Shown here: positions 42,569-51,163 of the stretch, one piece after another
Numbering within the stretch: the stretch's first letter is position 1
Layout of the letters: every line of letters starts with the position of its first letter
DNA from: Pedobacter terrae
GTDB lineage: Bacteria > Bacteroidota > Bacteroidia > Sphingobacteriales > Sphingobacteriaceae
Length of the DNA: 64,000 nt
Direction of reading: 5' to 3'
NCBI RefSeq assembly: GCF_900100705.1
Contig: NZ_FNCH01000011.1
Coordinates: forward strand, 145,887 to 209,886
Notes under the pieces: model-generated
What the model was told of the DNA's origin: nothing
Databases searched by the model: none
Seen by the model: only the letters and a program-made list of their open reading frames with translations
Program-made: the position numbers and the translations under genes

Positions 42569-44440
42569 ATGAAAAGCAGGATATTTGTCTTTTGTATTTT
42601 GTTTACCGCTGTATCACTTTATGTTTCTGCCGAAGCCAGCATTGCGCCCGTATACGAGGCCAGTGACGTATTTCCGCTGGTAATCGCCTCACCCGATAAC
42701 AGATTACGTGTTGAATTGAACAGTAATCAAACCAGTGATATTATCTATTCCTTTTCTGCCAATGCTAAATTAATTATCTCAGATTCTAAGCTTGGATTAA
42801 ATGGAATTGAAAGGGCCGTACCAATTGGTTGTTCACATCGTTCAAACAATACTGTCTGGAAACCATTGTGGGGAAAAAGAGCAAGAGTTCCTGATAGCTA
42901 TAACGAAGTCAAAATAGAGCTGACGACCTATAGTCTTATCATCAGGGCATATAACGACGGAATTGCATTCAGGTATGAAATTCCTCAAGGGAAACCAGAA
43001 AAGGATCTGACTGAATTTAATTTCACGGGTAATTATACTGCCTGGTATTACAACGGTGAGCGTGCAAACATCGGACCCGAAAAATTAATGGATTGCAGTG
43101 GTAAGCGTTTTCCGGTGATGACCGTTAAAGTTGACAAAGATAATTATGTGGCCATTCATGAAGCGGATTTATCATGGGGCGAACCGCTCGTATTGCAGTC
43201 TAGAAAACAAGAAACAAGGTTTGATATTGCCTCCAAGCCCAGTAATTCATGGAAAGTTGTGATGTATGGAGATAAGCCGGGATCGCTGGTGGACTCTCAT
43301 ATTTTGGAATTACTCAATCCACCGCCGGCAAAATCAACGGATTTTAACTGGGTGAAGCCTGGAGTCTCAGTTTGGGACTGGAGGATTGCCGGAGCGCAGG
43401 TCGATGGCTTTAGGTATGATATGTCACTTGCTTCATGGAAAAAAATGGTTGACTTTGCCTCAAAAAACAATATTCGTTATCTAAGCCTGGATGCTGACTG
43501 GTATGGACCTGAATTTGGTCAACAGTCGGATCCGCTTAAGGGTGGGAAAGTAGCCGAGGTTCATGAAATCATAAAATATGCAAAAACAAAAGGTGTAGGG
43601 ATTTGGCTTTACCTCAATGACGTTGGCGGCCGAAAGTTTCCGATAGCGCAAACACTCAAGCAATATGGCGACTGGGGTGCTGCGGGTATAAAATATGGGT
43701 TCATGTCTGGTAGTGCGGAGGAAAAAAATGAACGTACGAGAATGATTACCGAATTGTGTGCGAAAAACCGCCTCTTGTGCAATTTTCATGATGGTCCGGT
43801 TCATCCATATGGTCAGATGCGCACCTTTCCTAACGCGCTAACGCGTGAATATTGCCAGGCCCAGCTCGACGCAGGCACCCCCCTGCAGCCAAAAACCTTT
43901 GTCACTTCAGTTTTTGTAAATATGCTGGCAGGACCTTTGGATATGAACAATGGACTTGCAGATCTTTTGCAAACCGGCAGGACGCATGGAGCGGCTTACC
44001 CAACCAATACCACGCTTGCTGGTGAGGCTGCAAGAACTTTAATAACCTTCTCTGGGGTAACGGTCATACCCGATTTACCGGAAAATTATCAAAAACACCC
44101 TGAATTGCTGCAATTTATTTCATCACAGAAAATGCCTTGGTTGGAAAGTAAAACGTTAGATGGAGAGATAGGCGAGTTCATCGTGATGGCCAGGCAGGCA
44201 AATGATAAAACCTGGCTTATTGGTGCGGCTACCAATGAAAAGGGGCGGGATTTAGATATTCCGATAGATTTTTTGAAAAAAGGCAAATTTAAGGCGATCA
44301 TTATCCAGGATGGGGATAATTCGGATTATAGAAAACCTGTTGAAAGCTACAAAGTAATGGAAAAAGAGGTCGGCCGAAACGATACACTACACGTTAGGCT
44401 GGCACCAGGTGGCGGTGCATGTATACTCATAACGAAATAG
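42569..44440 (+). CDS. divergent glycoside hydrolase family 97 protein
   Basis: 623 residues from ATG 42569, which starts the signal peptide (the frame extends to 42524). Domain order matches its neighbour: N-terminal sandwich, Trp-Val-Lys-Pro-Gly-Val-Ser-Val-Trp-Asp-Trp linker, TIM barrel, C-terminal domain. Where the neighbour has Lys-Ile-Asp-Phe-Met-Asp, this protein has Lys-Tyr-Gly-Phe-Met-Ser (about residues 374-379), so the retaining nucleophile is absent. It keeps Leu-Thr-Arg-Glu-Tyr-Cys-Gln-Ala-Gln. It may use the inverting SusB-like set of Glu residues or have another specificity. Confidence 0.85.
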   Translation: MKSRIFVFCILFTAVSLYVSAEASIAPVYEASDVFPLVIASPDNRLRVELNSNQTSDIIYSFSANAKLIISDSKLGLNGIERAVPIGCSHRSNNTVWKPLWGKRARVPDSYNEVKIELTTYSLIIRAYNDGIAFRYEIPQGKPEKDLTEFNFTGNYTAWYYNGERANIGPEKLMDCSGKRFPVMTVKVDKDNYVAIHEADLSWGEPLVLQSRKQETRFDIASKPSNSWKVVMYGDKPGSLVDSHILELLNPPPAKSTDFNWVKPGVSVWDWRIAGAQVDGFRYDMSLASWKKMVDFASKNNIRYLSLDADWYGPEFGQQSDPLKGGKVAEVHEIIKYAKTKGVGIWLYLNDVGGRKFPIAQTLKQYGDWGAAGIKYGFMSGSAEEKNERTRMITELCAKNRLLCNFHDGPVHPYGQMRTFPNALTREYCQAQLDAGTPLQPKTFVTSVFVNMLAGPLDMNNGLADLLQTGRTHGAAYPTNTTLAGEAARTLITFSGVTVIPDLPENYQKHPELLQFISSQKMPWLESKTLDGEIGEFIVMARQANDKTWLIGAATNEKGRDLDIPIDFLKKGKFKAIIIQDGDNSDYRKPVESYKVMEKEVGRNDTLHVRLAPGGGACILITK

Positions 44441-44491
44441 CCGATATTATATTAATGTAACATACCTTAGTATACCACTTCATTTGTGATT

Positions 44492-44722
44492 AGAAGATCT
44501 ATTTGGGGCCGGTACCTATTGCATCAGGTTAACACTATGTTGGAGGAGATAATGTTATGTAGCCAGCTTAAGCGACAAAAACCTCCTCATATATTCAAAC
44601 CCATTATTGCTCGCAATGGTAAGCAACGGCTGTATATTTTCTAAAAACCTTCCCCGTAAATCAACTTCAGGCAATTGCTGCGCATCGGCATTCGGAAACA
44701 GGCTCAGGTAATCTTCCTATCC
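44492..44722 (-). pseudogene. 75-bp flank repeat plus 3'-end fragment of the HNH gene (copy D)
   Basis: 44492-44560 is the flank repeat (GGGGCCGGTACCTATTGCAT) and 44575-44718 the last 47 codons of the HNH gene on the minus strand. The match ends at the same region as copies B and C. 44441-44772 contains nothing else. Confidence 0.8.
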
Positions 44723-44772
44723 ACATGGGGGATTGTTGAGGTGTTGTGGTCAATTTTATGGCCAAAATATAA

Positions 44773-45186
44773 TCATGAGCAAACATTTCTACTAGATATT
44801 GCATCTAATAGACGCGGTTTCAATTTTGTTCCAATTTGAATAAAAGGGATAATTCCTGAGAGCGCTAATGCCCAAAACCATGGAGGATTAATGGTGCTTA
44901 TCCATAGCCATATTATAACCAAGCTGATGCAAATTCCTGTAATATACTGCTGTTTATTTTCCCCGCCACACAAAGATGTCACCATACCTCCCACAATACA
45001 GCTCATATAGAAGCACACTAATTTAATAACAAGTTGAATAACATCATAAGAGGTCCATGTATCTAGTTCAAACAGTTGCAAAGAAGTTGGAAATATAGCA
45101 CCCTGTAATTTAGCAAATAAAGAACTTAAAAGGCCAATGGTTCCAAATCCAACGATGATGGAAAATATTCTTTTGAAGTTCATCAC
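44773..45186 (-). CDS. small integral membrane protein behind the monooxygenase
   Basis: 137 residues with four hydrophobic helices (near 7-25, 50-72, 82-100 and 104-122). It starts one base from the monooxygenase stop, so the two genes are cotranscribed. It may be an auxiliary membrane component. No family motif is recognised. Confidence 0.65.
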   Translation of the reverse strand: MMNFKRIFSIIVGFGTIGLLSSLFAKLQGAIFPTSLQLFELDTWTSYDVIQLVIKLVCFYMSCIVGGMVTSLCGGENKQQYITGICISLVIIWLWISTINPPWFWALALSGIIPFIQIGTKLKPRLLDAISSRNVCS

Positions 45187-46359
45187 TTAGTTGATTTTAA
45201 AATTCAACTGATCTTCAGTGAGTACAATCGGATCAGTCATGATCTTTTTCAGTTCGATGTCGGATGCTGCCCTGAAACTATTTACAAACTGATCAAGCCG
45301 CTGCTCATCAGCAGGGATAAATGAAGAAGCGTTATTTCTGGCATTGCCCTGAAATTTACGGATAATGGGTTGCATTAATGTGTTATAATTGCTGCATGCG
45401 GATTTTAAATCATCAGGTGTTTTGCTGATAAAATGCGATAATGCCTTCGCTCCATAGATTGAAAGTGATGCTCCCATCCCGGAAAGGGCGGTAGGACAGT
45501 ATCCTGCGTCACCCAGCAAAACCATATTTCCATTAACAAGGTCAGTTGCTTCTACCATACCCATTTTATCCACGAACATCAGGCCCTTTTCTACAAAACG
45601 ATTGAGCAGATCCCTTACCTCAGTGCTATACTCATTGAAAGAACTGTGTAATAGGTCCGCTGATTTTTGCTTTATCGTTGCAATATCACCCGTATGATGG
45701 ATGTAGCACTGGATCGCGATTTCATTGTCTGCAATCGGGTAAATAGAGAGCATTTTATTCACATCAATATAAATTTTGAAAGCGCCCACAGCATATGAAT
45801 GTTCCATTTCCAGTCTTCCACCCATATACAGGGTATTGAAATCTTCCATTTGTGAATCTGTAAAATAACGCTCGCGTGTTGAAGAACGTAAACCTTCAGA
45901 AACAATAACAAGATCAGCTTCCATACTGCTTCCGTCAGAGAGCGTTACCGCTGTTTTGTCACTTGTTGAAGTAATCCCTGAAATCGTGGTGTCGAAAAGT
46001 ACATTCACCTGGTCTTTTAAATTTTCATACATTACATTATGAAGTCCGCCACGTGAAATCAGCACTGAACGCTCAATATTCTGGTTCATTTTTTTATAGC
46101 TGATGTGCTGAATAAGACGCTCATCTTTTTCTAAAAAGCTCACAAATTCAGATGGGGAAGATGCGGCACGCAATTCTTCCATCAAGCCGAGCTCCTCCAT
46201 AATGCGGACACCGAAACTCTTCAGGGAGATCAGGAAACCTGCCTTGGTAAAAGATGGGGCTCTGTCGATTACCGTAACTTGATGATCTTGTCCTGCTAGT
46301 AATTTTGCGGCTGTTAATCCTGCAATTCCGCCGCCTGATATTAGAATTTTCTTTTTCAT
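45187..46359 (-). CDS. FAD-dependent monooxygenase (class A flavoprotein, TetX-like)
   Basis: 390 residues. The N-terminal Gly-Gly-Gly-Ile-Ala-Gly-Leu-Thr-Ala dinucleotide fold, a middle Gly-Ser-Ser-Met-Glu-Ala-Asp-Leu-Val-Ile motif and the FAD-ribityl motif Gly-Asp-Ala-Gly-Tyr-Cys-Pro-Thr-Ala mark a PHBH-type aromatic or polyketide hydroxylase using NAD(P)H. Relatives include TetX, but the substrate cannot be deduced. It is divergent from an AraC regulator, whose tandem sites lie in its promoter. Confidence 0.88.
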   Translation of the reverse strand: MKKKILISGGGIAGLTAAKLLAGQDHQVTVIDRAPSFTKAGFLISLKSFGVRIMEELGLMEELRAASSPSEFVSFLEKDERLIQHISYKKMNQNIERSVLISRGGLHNVMYENLKDQVNVLFDTTISGITSTSDKTAVTLSDGSSMEADLVIVSEGLRSSTRERYFTDSQMEDFNTLYMGGRLEMEHSYAVGAFKIYIDVNKMLSIYPIADNEIAIQCYIHHTGDIATIKQKSADLLHSSFNEYSTEVRDLLNRFVEKGLMFVDKMGMVEATDLVNGNMVLLGDAGYCPTALSGMGASLSIYGAKALSHFISKTPDDLKSACSNYNTLMQPIIRKFQGNARNNASSFIPADEQRLDQFVNSFRAASDIELKKIMTDPIVLTEDQLNFKIN

Positions 46360-46385
46360 TTTTATAATCTTTTAAATGCTTATTG

Positions 46386-46441
46386 CAAAATTAGCTTTAC
46401 ATTTAAGGATAAAATAGTCCTTTTTGTATTAAAAATAGTCC
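46386..46441 (-). promoter_or_regulatory. monooxygenase promoter with tandem AraC-type sites
   Basis: AAAATAGTCC occurs at 46411-46420 and 46432-46441, exactly 21 bp apart. On the minus strand TAATTTTG (46393-46386) is a good -7 box, and no TTG is present at -33, where the nearer repeat ends. This is the pattern expected if the divergent AraC protein activates the monooxygenase. Confidence 0.55.
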
Positions 46442-46446
46442 ACAAA

Positions 46447-47418
46447 ATGAGTTTAGCTGATAACAAGAAGCAGATGCTTCATCTGGCAGAGAAACTGGGA
46501 ATGCCTGCATCTGAATTCGGCAATACGCTGGATCTTTTACGGCTTAATGAGATACATATCGTGGATATGCTTCCTGAAATGCTGTTGATGATCCGCTCTA
46601 TTATTGCGGAAGAAAAATTTATATACAAAAGAAAACCTATTGATGCTGTTAAGAAAGGTCTGCTGTTTTCTTTTCATAACATTTTCAGCCATTCTACAGA
46701 TGATCATCAGCATCAGGATGATGAAAAATTGTTCCACATCCAACCTCATATCCGCATAACGCCTTTCAACCTTGAAAGTGAAGTGGTATTCCTAAAAGGA
46801 TGCACAGTTACCCAAATCACTATCCTGATCGACCTTGATTTTCTCAAATTTTTTATCGGAAAAGATCAGGAGTTATTCGGTTATCTTTTCAATGATGAAA
46901 AAACATTATTAATAGAAGAATTTATGTCACCGGAGATGGCTGATCTTGTTAATGAGATTGCCGGAATTAGGGAATCGGGTATTCTTTCACAAGCTTATTA
47001 CAAATTGAAAGCACTGGAGCTGCTGTACCTGCTGTTTAACAATCTTTCCAAACGGCAACAGATTAAACATCAGAATCTCCGCAGTGATGAAATAGCAGCG
47101 CTCTACCGTGTAAGAGATGCGGTTTCATCTTCCCTCAAACGGCCGTTGACACACGATGAGCTGGTAAAAATCAGTGGTATGAATGTACTTAAACTGAGGA
47201 AACTTTTTACACAAATTTTTGGGAAGGGTATCTATGAGTATAGTCAGTACATTAGGATGCAGGAAGCAGCGATATTGATTAAAGACAAACATCTTTCAGT
47301 TTCTGAAACCGGATATCAGTTAGGTTTTACCAATCTGAGTTATTTCGGAAGGCTGTTTGAGCAACATTTCGGAATGAAACCTAAAAAATGGAGCGCACAG
47401 CAGCGCTCGAAAGCATAA
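46447..47418 (+). CDS. AraC family regulator of the monooxygenase unit
   Basis: 323 residues. The N-terminal 200 residues form an effector-sensing region with a His-rich loop (Asp-Asp-His-Gln-His-Gln-Asp-Asp); the C-terminal 100 residues are the AraC double helix-turn-helix (Leu-Ser-Val-Ser-Glu-Thr-Gly-Tyr-Gln-Leu-Gly-Phe; Leu-Ser-Tyr-Phe-Gly-Arg-Leu-Phe). Only 87 bp separate it from the monooxygenase start and the tandem repeats lie in that space, so autoregulation and activation of the operon are likely. Confidence 0.9.
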   Translation: MSLADNKKQMLHLAEKLGMPASEFGNTLDLLRLNEIHIVDMLPEMLLMIRSIIAEEKFIYKRKPIDAVKKGLLFSFHNIFSHSTDDHQHQDDEKLFHIQPHIRITPFNLESEVVFLKGCTVTQITILIDLDFLKFFIGKDQELFGYLFNDEKTLLIEEFMSPEMADLVNEIAGIRESGILSQAYYKLKALELLYLLFNNLSKRQQIKHQNLRSDEIAALYRVRDAVSSSLKRPLTHDELVKISGMNVLKLRKLFTQIFGKGIYEYSQYIRMQEAAILIKDKHLSVSETGYQLGFTNLSYFGRLFEQHFGMKPKKWSAQQRSKA

Positions 47419-47468
47419 TGTTAAAGGCCTATCTTAATAATAATTAAGAAGTTAGCAAACTTTATGGA

Positions 47469-47687
47469 GTGAATTCATTAAAAGCAGTAACAGATAAAAA
47501 GCAAATTAAAATAGGTGCAGGCTTAATAACCATTCAAAGTGTGAAAGATGATAAAGGTGTTTTCAGTATCACGACTAATAATGGTTTAAAGGATACATCC
47601 AGGTTCGGGATGGGTTGTACCATAGGCTTAATGGCCACACTATACATGATCTTATTTTGCCAGAATTTGTCGATGTTTAGCACATGA
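47469..47687 (+). other. doubtful 72-codon frame
   Basis: A GTG-started frame with gene-like composition early on (Ile-Lys-Ile-Gly-Ala-Gly-Leu-Ile-Thr-Ile-Gln-Ser-Val) but an abrupt Cys/Met-rich end. It may be a remnant. The following 47688-47912 holds no recognised gene. Confidence 0.25.
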
Positions 47688-47912
47688 TATATGTATCTAG
47701 TTTCAATCTAAATCATCGGGCTTTTTTTGATTGAGGTGAAGAGATTTAGTCTCAATGGCTAACGGTGGAGGATGTTTAGATTACCAGATTGAAGCTTATT
47801 TGTCAGCTATAGATTTAGAATTAGATTGGGTGTTGCAGGATATGGAGAAAAAACATTAGCGTGCGATAGTTTAAAAGGTGATGCCTTTTGGGAAAACTGA
47901 TAAGGTATATGC

Positions 47913-47985
47913 CGATCAGGATAATATTTGCGGCCGGTACCTATCGCATCAGGTTAACGCTGTACTGGAAGAAATAATGTGATGT
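47913..47985. repeat. 75-bp HNH-flank repeat, parental copy
   Basis: CGGCCGGTACCTATCGCATC and its surroundings lie just past the 3' end of the intact HNH gene. This is the arrangement found again, more or less decayed, as copies C and D, and separated from the tail in copy B. Confidence 0.7.
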
Positions 47986-48000
47986 TTTAGCCAGCTTAAG

Positions 48001-49068
48001 CTACAAAAACTTCCCCATATATTCAAAGCCATTATTGTTCGCAATGGTAAGCAACGGCTGTACATTCTCTAAAAACCTTCCCCGTAAATCTGTTTCAGGC
48101 AATTGCTGCGCATTGGCATTAGGGAACAGGCTCAGGTAATCTTCCATTATGGGCTCCTTGGGGTAGTTTTCGGTCATCACTTCTATAGCCGTTTTTTGCA
48201 GCTGGTAATACCCGTCAAAATAATCTTCCATCCTGGGCAGTTTGTCATTCTTCCGGCTGTTAAATGATGGATCAGCCGGGATCAGGTTCCAGATCAGATC
48301 ATGAGATACAAAGGCGTAGGGGATAAAATGTTCAACCGCGAAGCTGCCATGTACCAGTTTTTTATGCGTGTATATACATTCCAGCGGGCCGGTATGGTCT
48401 AAAACCCTGTTCCAAAATTTACGCTGGTTGAGCAGGTTGTTCCGGCGTGCAGGTTTAATCAGTTTATTCGGAATATCAGGAACGTTGGGGTTATGTTTTT
48501 GCAGGTAAAGGCTCAGGTGCCAGTAACAAAAGGCCTTTAAAATACCAGCATGTTCAACCAGGTAGCCATGCCATAGCGGGTTTATGGTGATGTTCTGCTC
48601 ATTGAGCGCATATGGACAATCATTTTCAAAAGCTGCCGAAAGGCGGTATATTTCAGCACGGTTTCCTTTCAGTTCCGGAAACCAGGGGCTCAGGTAGCGG
48701 TGCGGTACCTCTTGATCAAAATACTGTATGGCTCTGGCCGTTAATGGGTTCAGGCTATTAATAATTTTCTGTTTAACCACTTCCTGTTTTTCATCAATGG
48801 TGATACCTTCCAGGTCACGTATCTGCTTAATGGCCCGTTGTAATTGGTCTTGTTTGCCGAATGAGACATGAAAATAATTTACGGTGTACCAGGCTAACGA
48901 AACCATGCCTGCAAAAATCCGGTGCTTGGGTATTATGGCGTTTCCTTTTTCCAGTTCGGATAATATGGATAACAGCCAGTAATATTTATAGGTTGCTGAA
49001 GTATTGTTGAAACTTGCAGTAAGTGCACTGATAGGAAGTCCGGTACGTTGAGGTAGGGCAAAGTTCAT
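48001..49068 (-). CDS. HNH endonuclease, intact copy
   Basis: 355 residues from ATG 49068 (a GTG at 49107 is an alternative). The N-terminal 200 residues are helical and unassigned. The HNH fold lies near residues 228-275 of this form: Leu-Glu-Cys-Ile-Tyr-Thr, Phe-Ala-Val-Glu-His-Phe-Ile-Pro-Tyr with the general-base His, and Trp-Asn-Leu-Ile-Pro-Ala-Asp ... Ser-Arg-Lys-Asn-Asp-Lys. Nuclease activity on DNA is expected. It borders an ion-channel gene and a restriction-modification set. Four partial copies of its 3' end lie between 29 and 45 kb. Confidence 0.82.
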   Translation of the reverse strand: MNFALPQRTGLPISALTASFNNTSATYKYYWLLSILSELEKGNAIIPKHRIFAGMVSLAWYTVNYFHVSFGKQDQLQRAIKQIRDLEGITIDEKQEVVKQKIINSLNPLTARAIQYFDQEVPHRYLSPWFPELKGNRAEIYRLSAAFENDCPYALNEQNITINPLWHGYLVEHAGILKAFCYWHLSLYLQKHNPNVPDIPNKLIKPARRNNLLNQRKFWNRVLDHTGPLECIYTHKKLVHGSFAVEHFIPYAFVSHDLIWNLIPADPSFNSRKNDKLPRMEDYFDGYYQLQKTAIEVMTENYPKEPIMEDYLSLFPNANAQQLPETDLRGRFLENVQPLLTIANNNGFEYMGKFL

Positions 49069-49167
49069 AGGAGGTGAGAGTGTTTTCAAATGATTTAAAT
49101 TACGCACAATCAGATTGATCGTTTTTTTAGCTGGCAGGTCAATTTCAGGATTACTGCCCAGAAATCG

Positions 49168-49977
49168 TTAGCTGTCCTTATTTAAACTTTTTGCTGTTTT
49201 TGGTTGAGCTTGTTTTAGCTTCTTTTGTTTTGGATAGGTAACAGTTGAATTGTAATAAGTAGGGTCTTGAATTTTAGATGCAAAGAAATTAAGGAAAAGC
49301 GCGATGAATATAAGAAAAACTATTATTTGGCTTATAACCAACGCATAGCCACATGAAGTATGTACTGTAAAATCTCCATATCCCAAAGTTGACGAGGTTA
49401 CGAAACTAAAATATATTACTTGCATAGAAGTTAGAGTTTTATCTCCAAAAAAGCCCGCAACATTTTGATTAAGGTAAGAGTAGATTACCGCGTAACTTAA
49501 GCATAATTCAATATAATTAATAAATAGCATAAGTAAAGAGCGCCTGTATGACATAGGGGCAGCAAATTCACTTGATAAAAATATTAGCGATCCCAAATAA
49601 AATATAGTTTCAATCGCAAGATACGAGGAGAGGAATGCAATGGCTATGTTATTTGTCAAGTGGTAATAGAAAAAAATAATTGGTAATAGTATTTTAACAA
49701 CGACATAAAATTCTAATACTATTTTTCTCCATTGTAAGCCAAAGCGGCCCGATATATGCCTGACGTATAATCCAGGGAAAACAAACATAGATAGCCCTAG
49801 TATCAGTCGTATAAATCTTTCAATCCCAAAATCTTTATAAGTTGTATTGTTCCATATTCTTTTGACATTTTTCCACTGATTGCCGATTGCTGGGTTTAGT
49901 TTATTGTTCGGGCGTGCGTTTACTTCTCCTAGCAGGAGTTTAGTTAAGAATCCTTTTATGTTTGCTAGCATCTCCAA
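49168..49977 (-). CDS. potassium-channel-like membrane protein
   Basis: 269 residues with hydrophobic helices near 54-72, 88-105, 109-135 and 148-168 and a pore unit at the end: pore helix and filter Thr-Ser-Ser-Thr-Leu197-202 Gly-Tyr-Gly-Asp, then an inner helix (about 210-233). The filter is that of K+ channels with Leu for Val. The C-terminal tail is short, so there is no RCK domain. The gene ends 100 bp upstream of the HNH gene on the same strand. Whether it is a housekeeping channel or an effector of the defence island is open. Confidence 0.8.
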   Translation of the reverse strand: MEMLANIKGFLTKLLLGEVNARPNNKLNPAIGNQWKNVKRIWNNTTYKDFGIERFIRLILGLSMFVFPGLYVRHISGRFGLQWRKIVLEFYVVVKILLPIIFFYYHLTNNIAIAFLSSYLAIETIFYLGSLIFLSSEFAAPMSYRRSLLMLFINYIELCLSYAVIYSYLNQNVAGFFGDKTLTSMQVIYFSFVTSSTLGYGDFTVHTSCGYALVISQIIVFLIFIALFLNFFASKIQDPTYYNSTVTYPKQKKLKQAQPKTAKSLNKDS

Positions 49978-50386
49978 TTTAATTACAAATGACTAAGGTT
50001 AATTTCGGTACATTAAGGGCACTTTCTGACCGAAGGTAGGTAAACAAAGAACAATTTGATCATCAACTCGCAGGCCAGACAACTAGAGCTAACATAACTG
50101 GATTGAGATCTAGCCATTAATGATCTATAAATGACCATCCCAAAAAGCAGTATGGTCGTTATGTTTTCAAATTTAATTCTAAATGCGTTCAAATCGCTAA
50201 TAGAATAATCAGATTCAGTGGATGATAACTAAATCTAATCATCGGTGATAAATATAATTATTTTACCCCTATCTACAAATGGAAGAACATTTTCCATTGG
50301 AGAGATAATTGCCGGCAAAATATGGTTAAGGTTTAAATTAAGCTTATCAATCAAGAACTTATTTACTTGGATTTTGTTGATTTATC
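49978..50386. other. divergent intergenic region
   Basis: 409 AT-rich bases between the channel gene and the Vsr-like gene. It should hold both promoters, but I cannot identify convincing -7/-33 pairs. No gene or repeat seen. Confidence 0.35.
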
Positions 50387-50890
50387 ATGGCTGCTAAGAG
50401 TTATCAAGGCGATAAAGAAGTGATCAAAGTTCCCCGCTTCGAGCAAGCAGGTGGGTTTCACACTACTGCCGATCGTAGTAAAACAATGGCAAATATTCAG
50501 GGTAAAAATACCAAGCCTGAATTACTTCTTAGAAAAGCATTATGGGCTAGTGGTATCCGTTTTAGAACCCACGTTAAAAACATGCCTGGAAAACCTGATA
50601 TTGTTATCCAAAAATACCGCCTAGCGATATTGGTAGATGGAAGTTTCTGGCATGGTTTCCAATGGGAGAAAAAGAAACTTACAATAAAAAGTAATGCCGA
50701 ATATTGGATTCCAAAAATTGAAAGAAATATACAACGTGATCGAATAAACCAAAGGCTATTAGAGGAAGCTGGATATACAGTAATACGCTTTTGGGACCAT
50801 GACATCAAAAGCGATCTTAACAAATGTTTAAATCAGGTTTGGCTTTATATTGTGTCTGCCAAAGATATGCCAATACCTGAATTATCGTAA
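50387..50890 (+). CDS. vsr: Vsr-like very-short-patch repair endonuclease
   Basis: 167 residues. Vsr marks are Met-Ala-Asn-Ile-Gln-Gly-Lys-Asn-Thr-Lys-Pro-Glu (36-45), Phe-Arg-Thr-His (59-62), the catalytic Asp71 in Pro-Gly-Lys-Pro-Asp-Ile, and Val-Asp-Gly-Ser-Phe-Trp-His-Gly (83-90). Vsr nicks beside T:G mismatches left by deamination of 5-methylcytosine, which suits the adjacent cytosine methylase. Oddly, the usual Gly-Cys-Phe-Trp-His-Gly-His-X-Cys reads Gly-Ser-Phe-Trp-His-Gly-Phe-Gln-Trp here, so the structural zinc site appears lost. About 35 extra residues precede the domain. Confidence 0.85.
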   Translation: MAAKSYQGDKEVIKVPRFEQAGGFHTTADRSKTMANIQGKNTKPELLLRKALWASGIRFRTHVKNMPGKPDIVIQKYRLAILVDGSFWHGFQWEKKKLTIKSNAEYWIPKIERNIQRDRINQRLLEEAGYTVIRFWDHDIKSDLNKCLNQVWLYIVSAKDMPIPELS

Positions 50891-51163
50891 ATAAATTTTA
50901 AAGGGGAAGCTAAATATTGCCCCTTCCAATCCAAGATTATTAAGGTTACTACAGTGTTGATAGTAAGAGATGCTAGGTTACGTAATCTTAAACAAGGTCT
51001 AGCATTGCTATGAAAAATAGCAGAAAATTTGTTCCATTCGCAATGGGGAATAACCTTTAAAAAAATAGATTATCTCAAGAAGCCGTCGCTGGAAGTTAAG
51101 AAGGCTCACGATATTTGTTGCTTTGATAACCATATTTCTGTTATGTTAATTAAACACATTATT
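50891..51163. other. intergenic with a possible decayed helix-turn-helix
   Basis: Near 51045-51100 one plus-strand frame reads Gly-Asn-Asn-Leu, stop, Lys-Asn-Arg-Leu-Ser-Gln-Glu-Ala-Val-Ala-Gly, reminiscent of an XRE motif broken by stops. It could be the remains of a control protein for the restriction system. Weak evidence. Confidence 0.25.
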
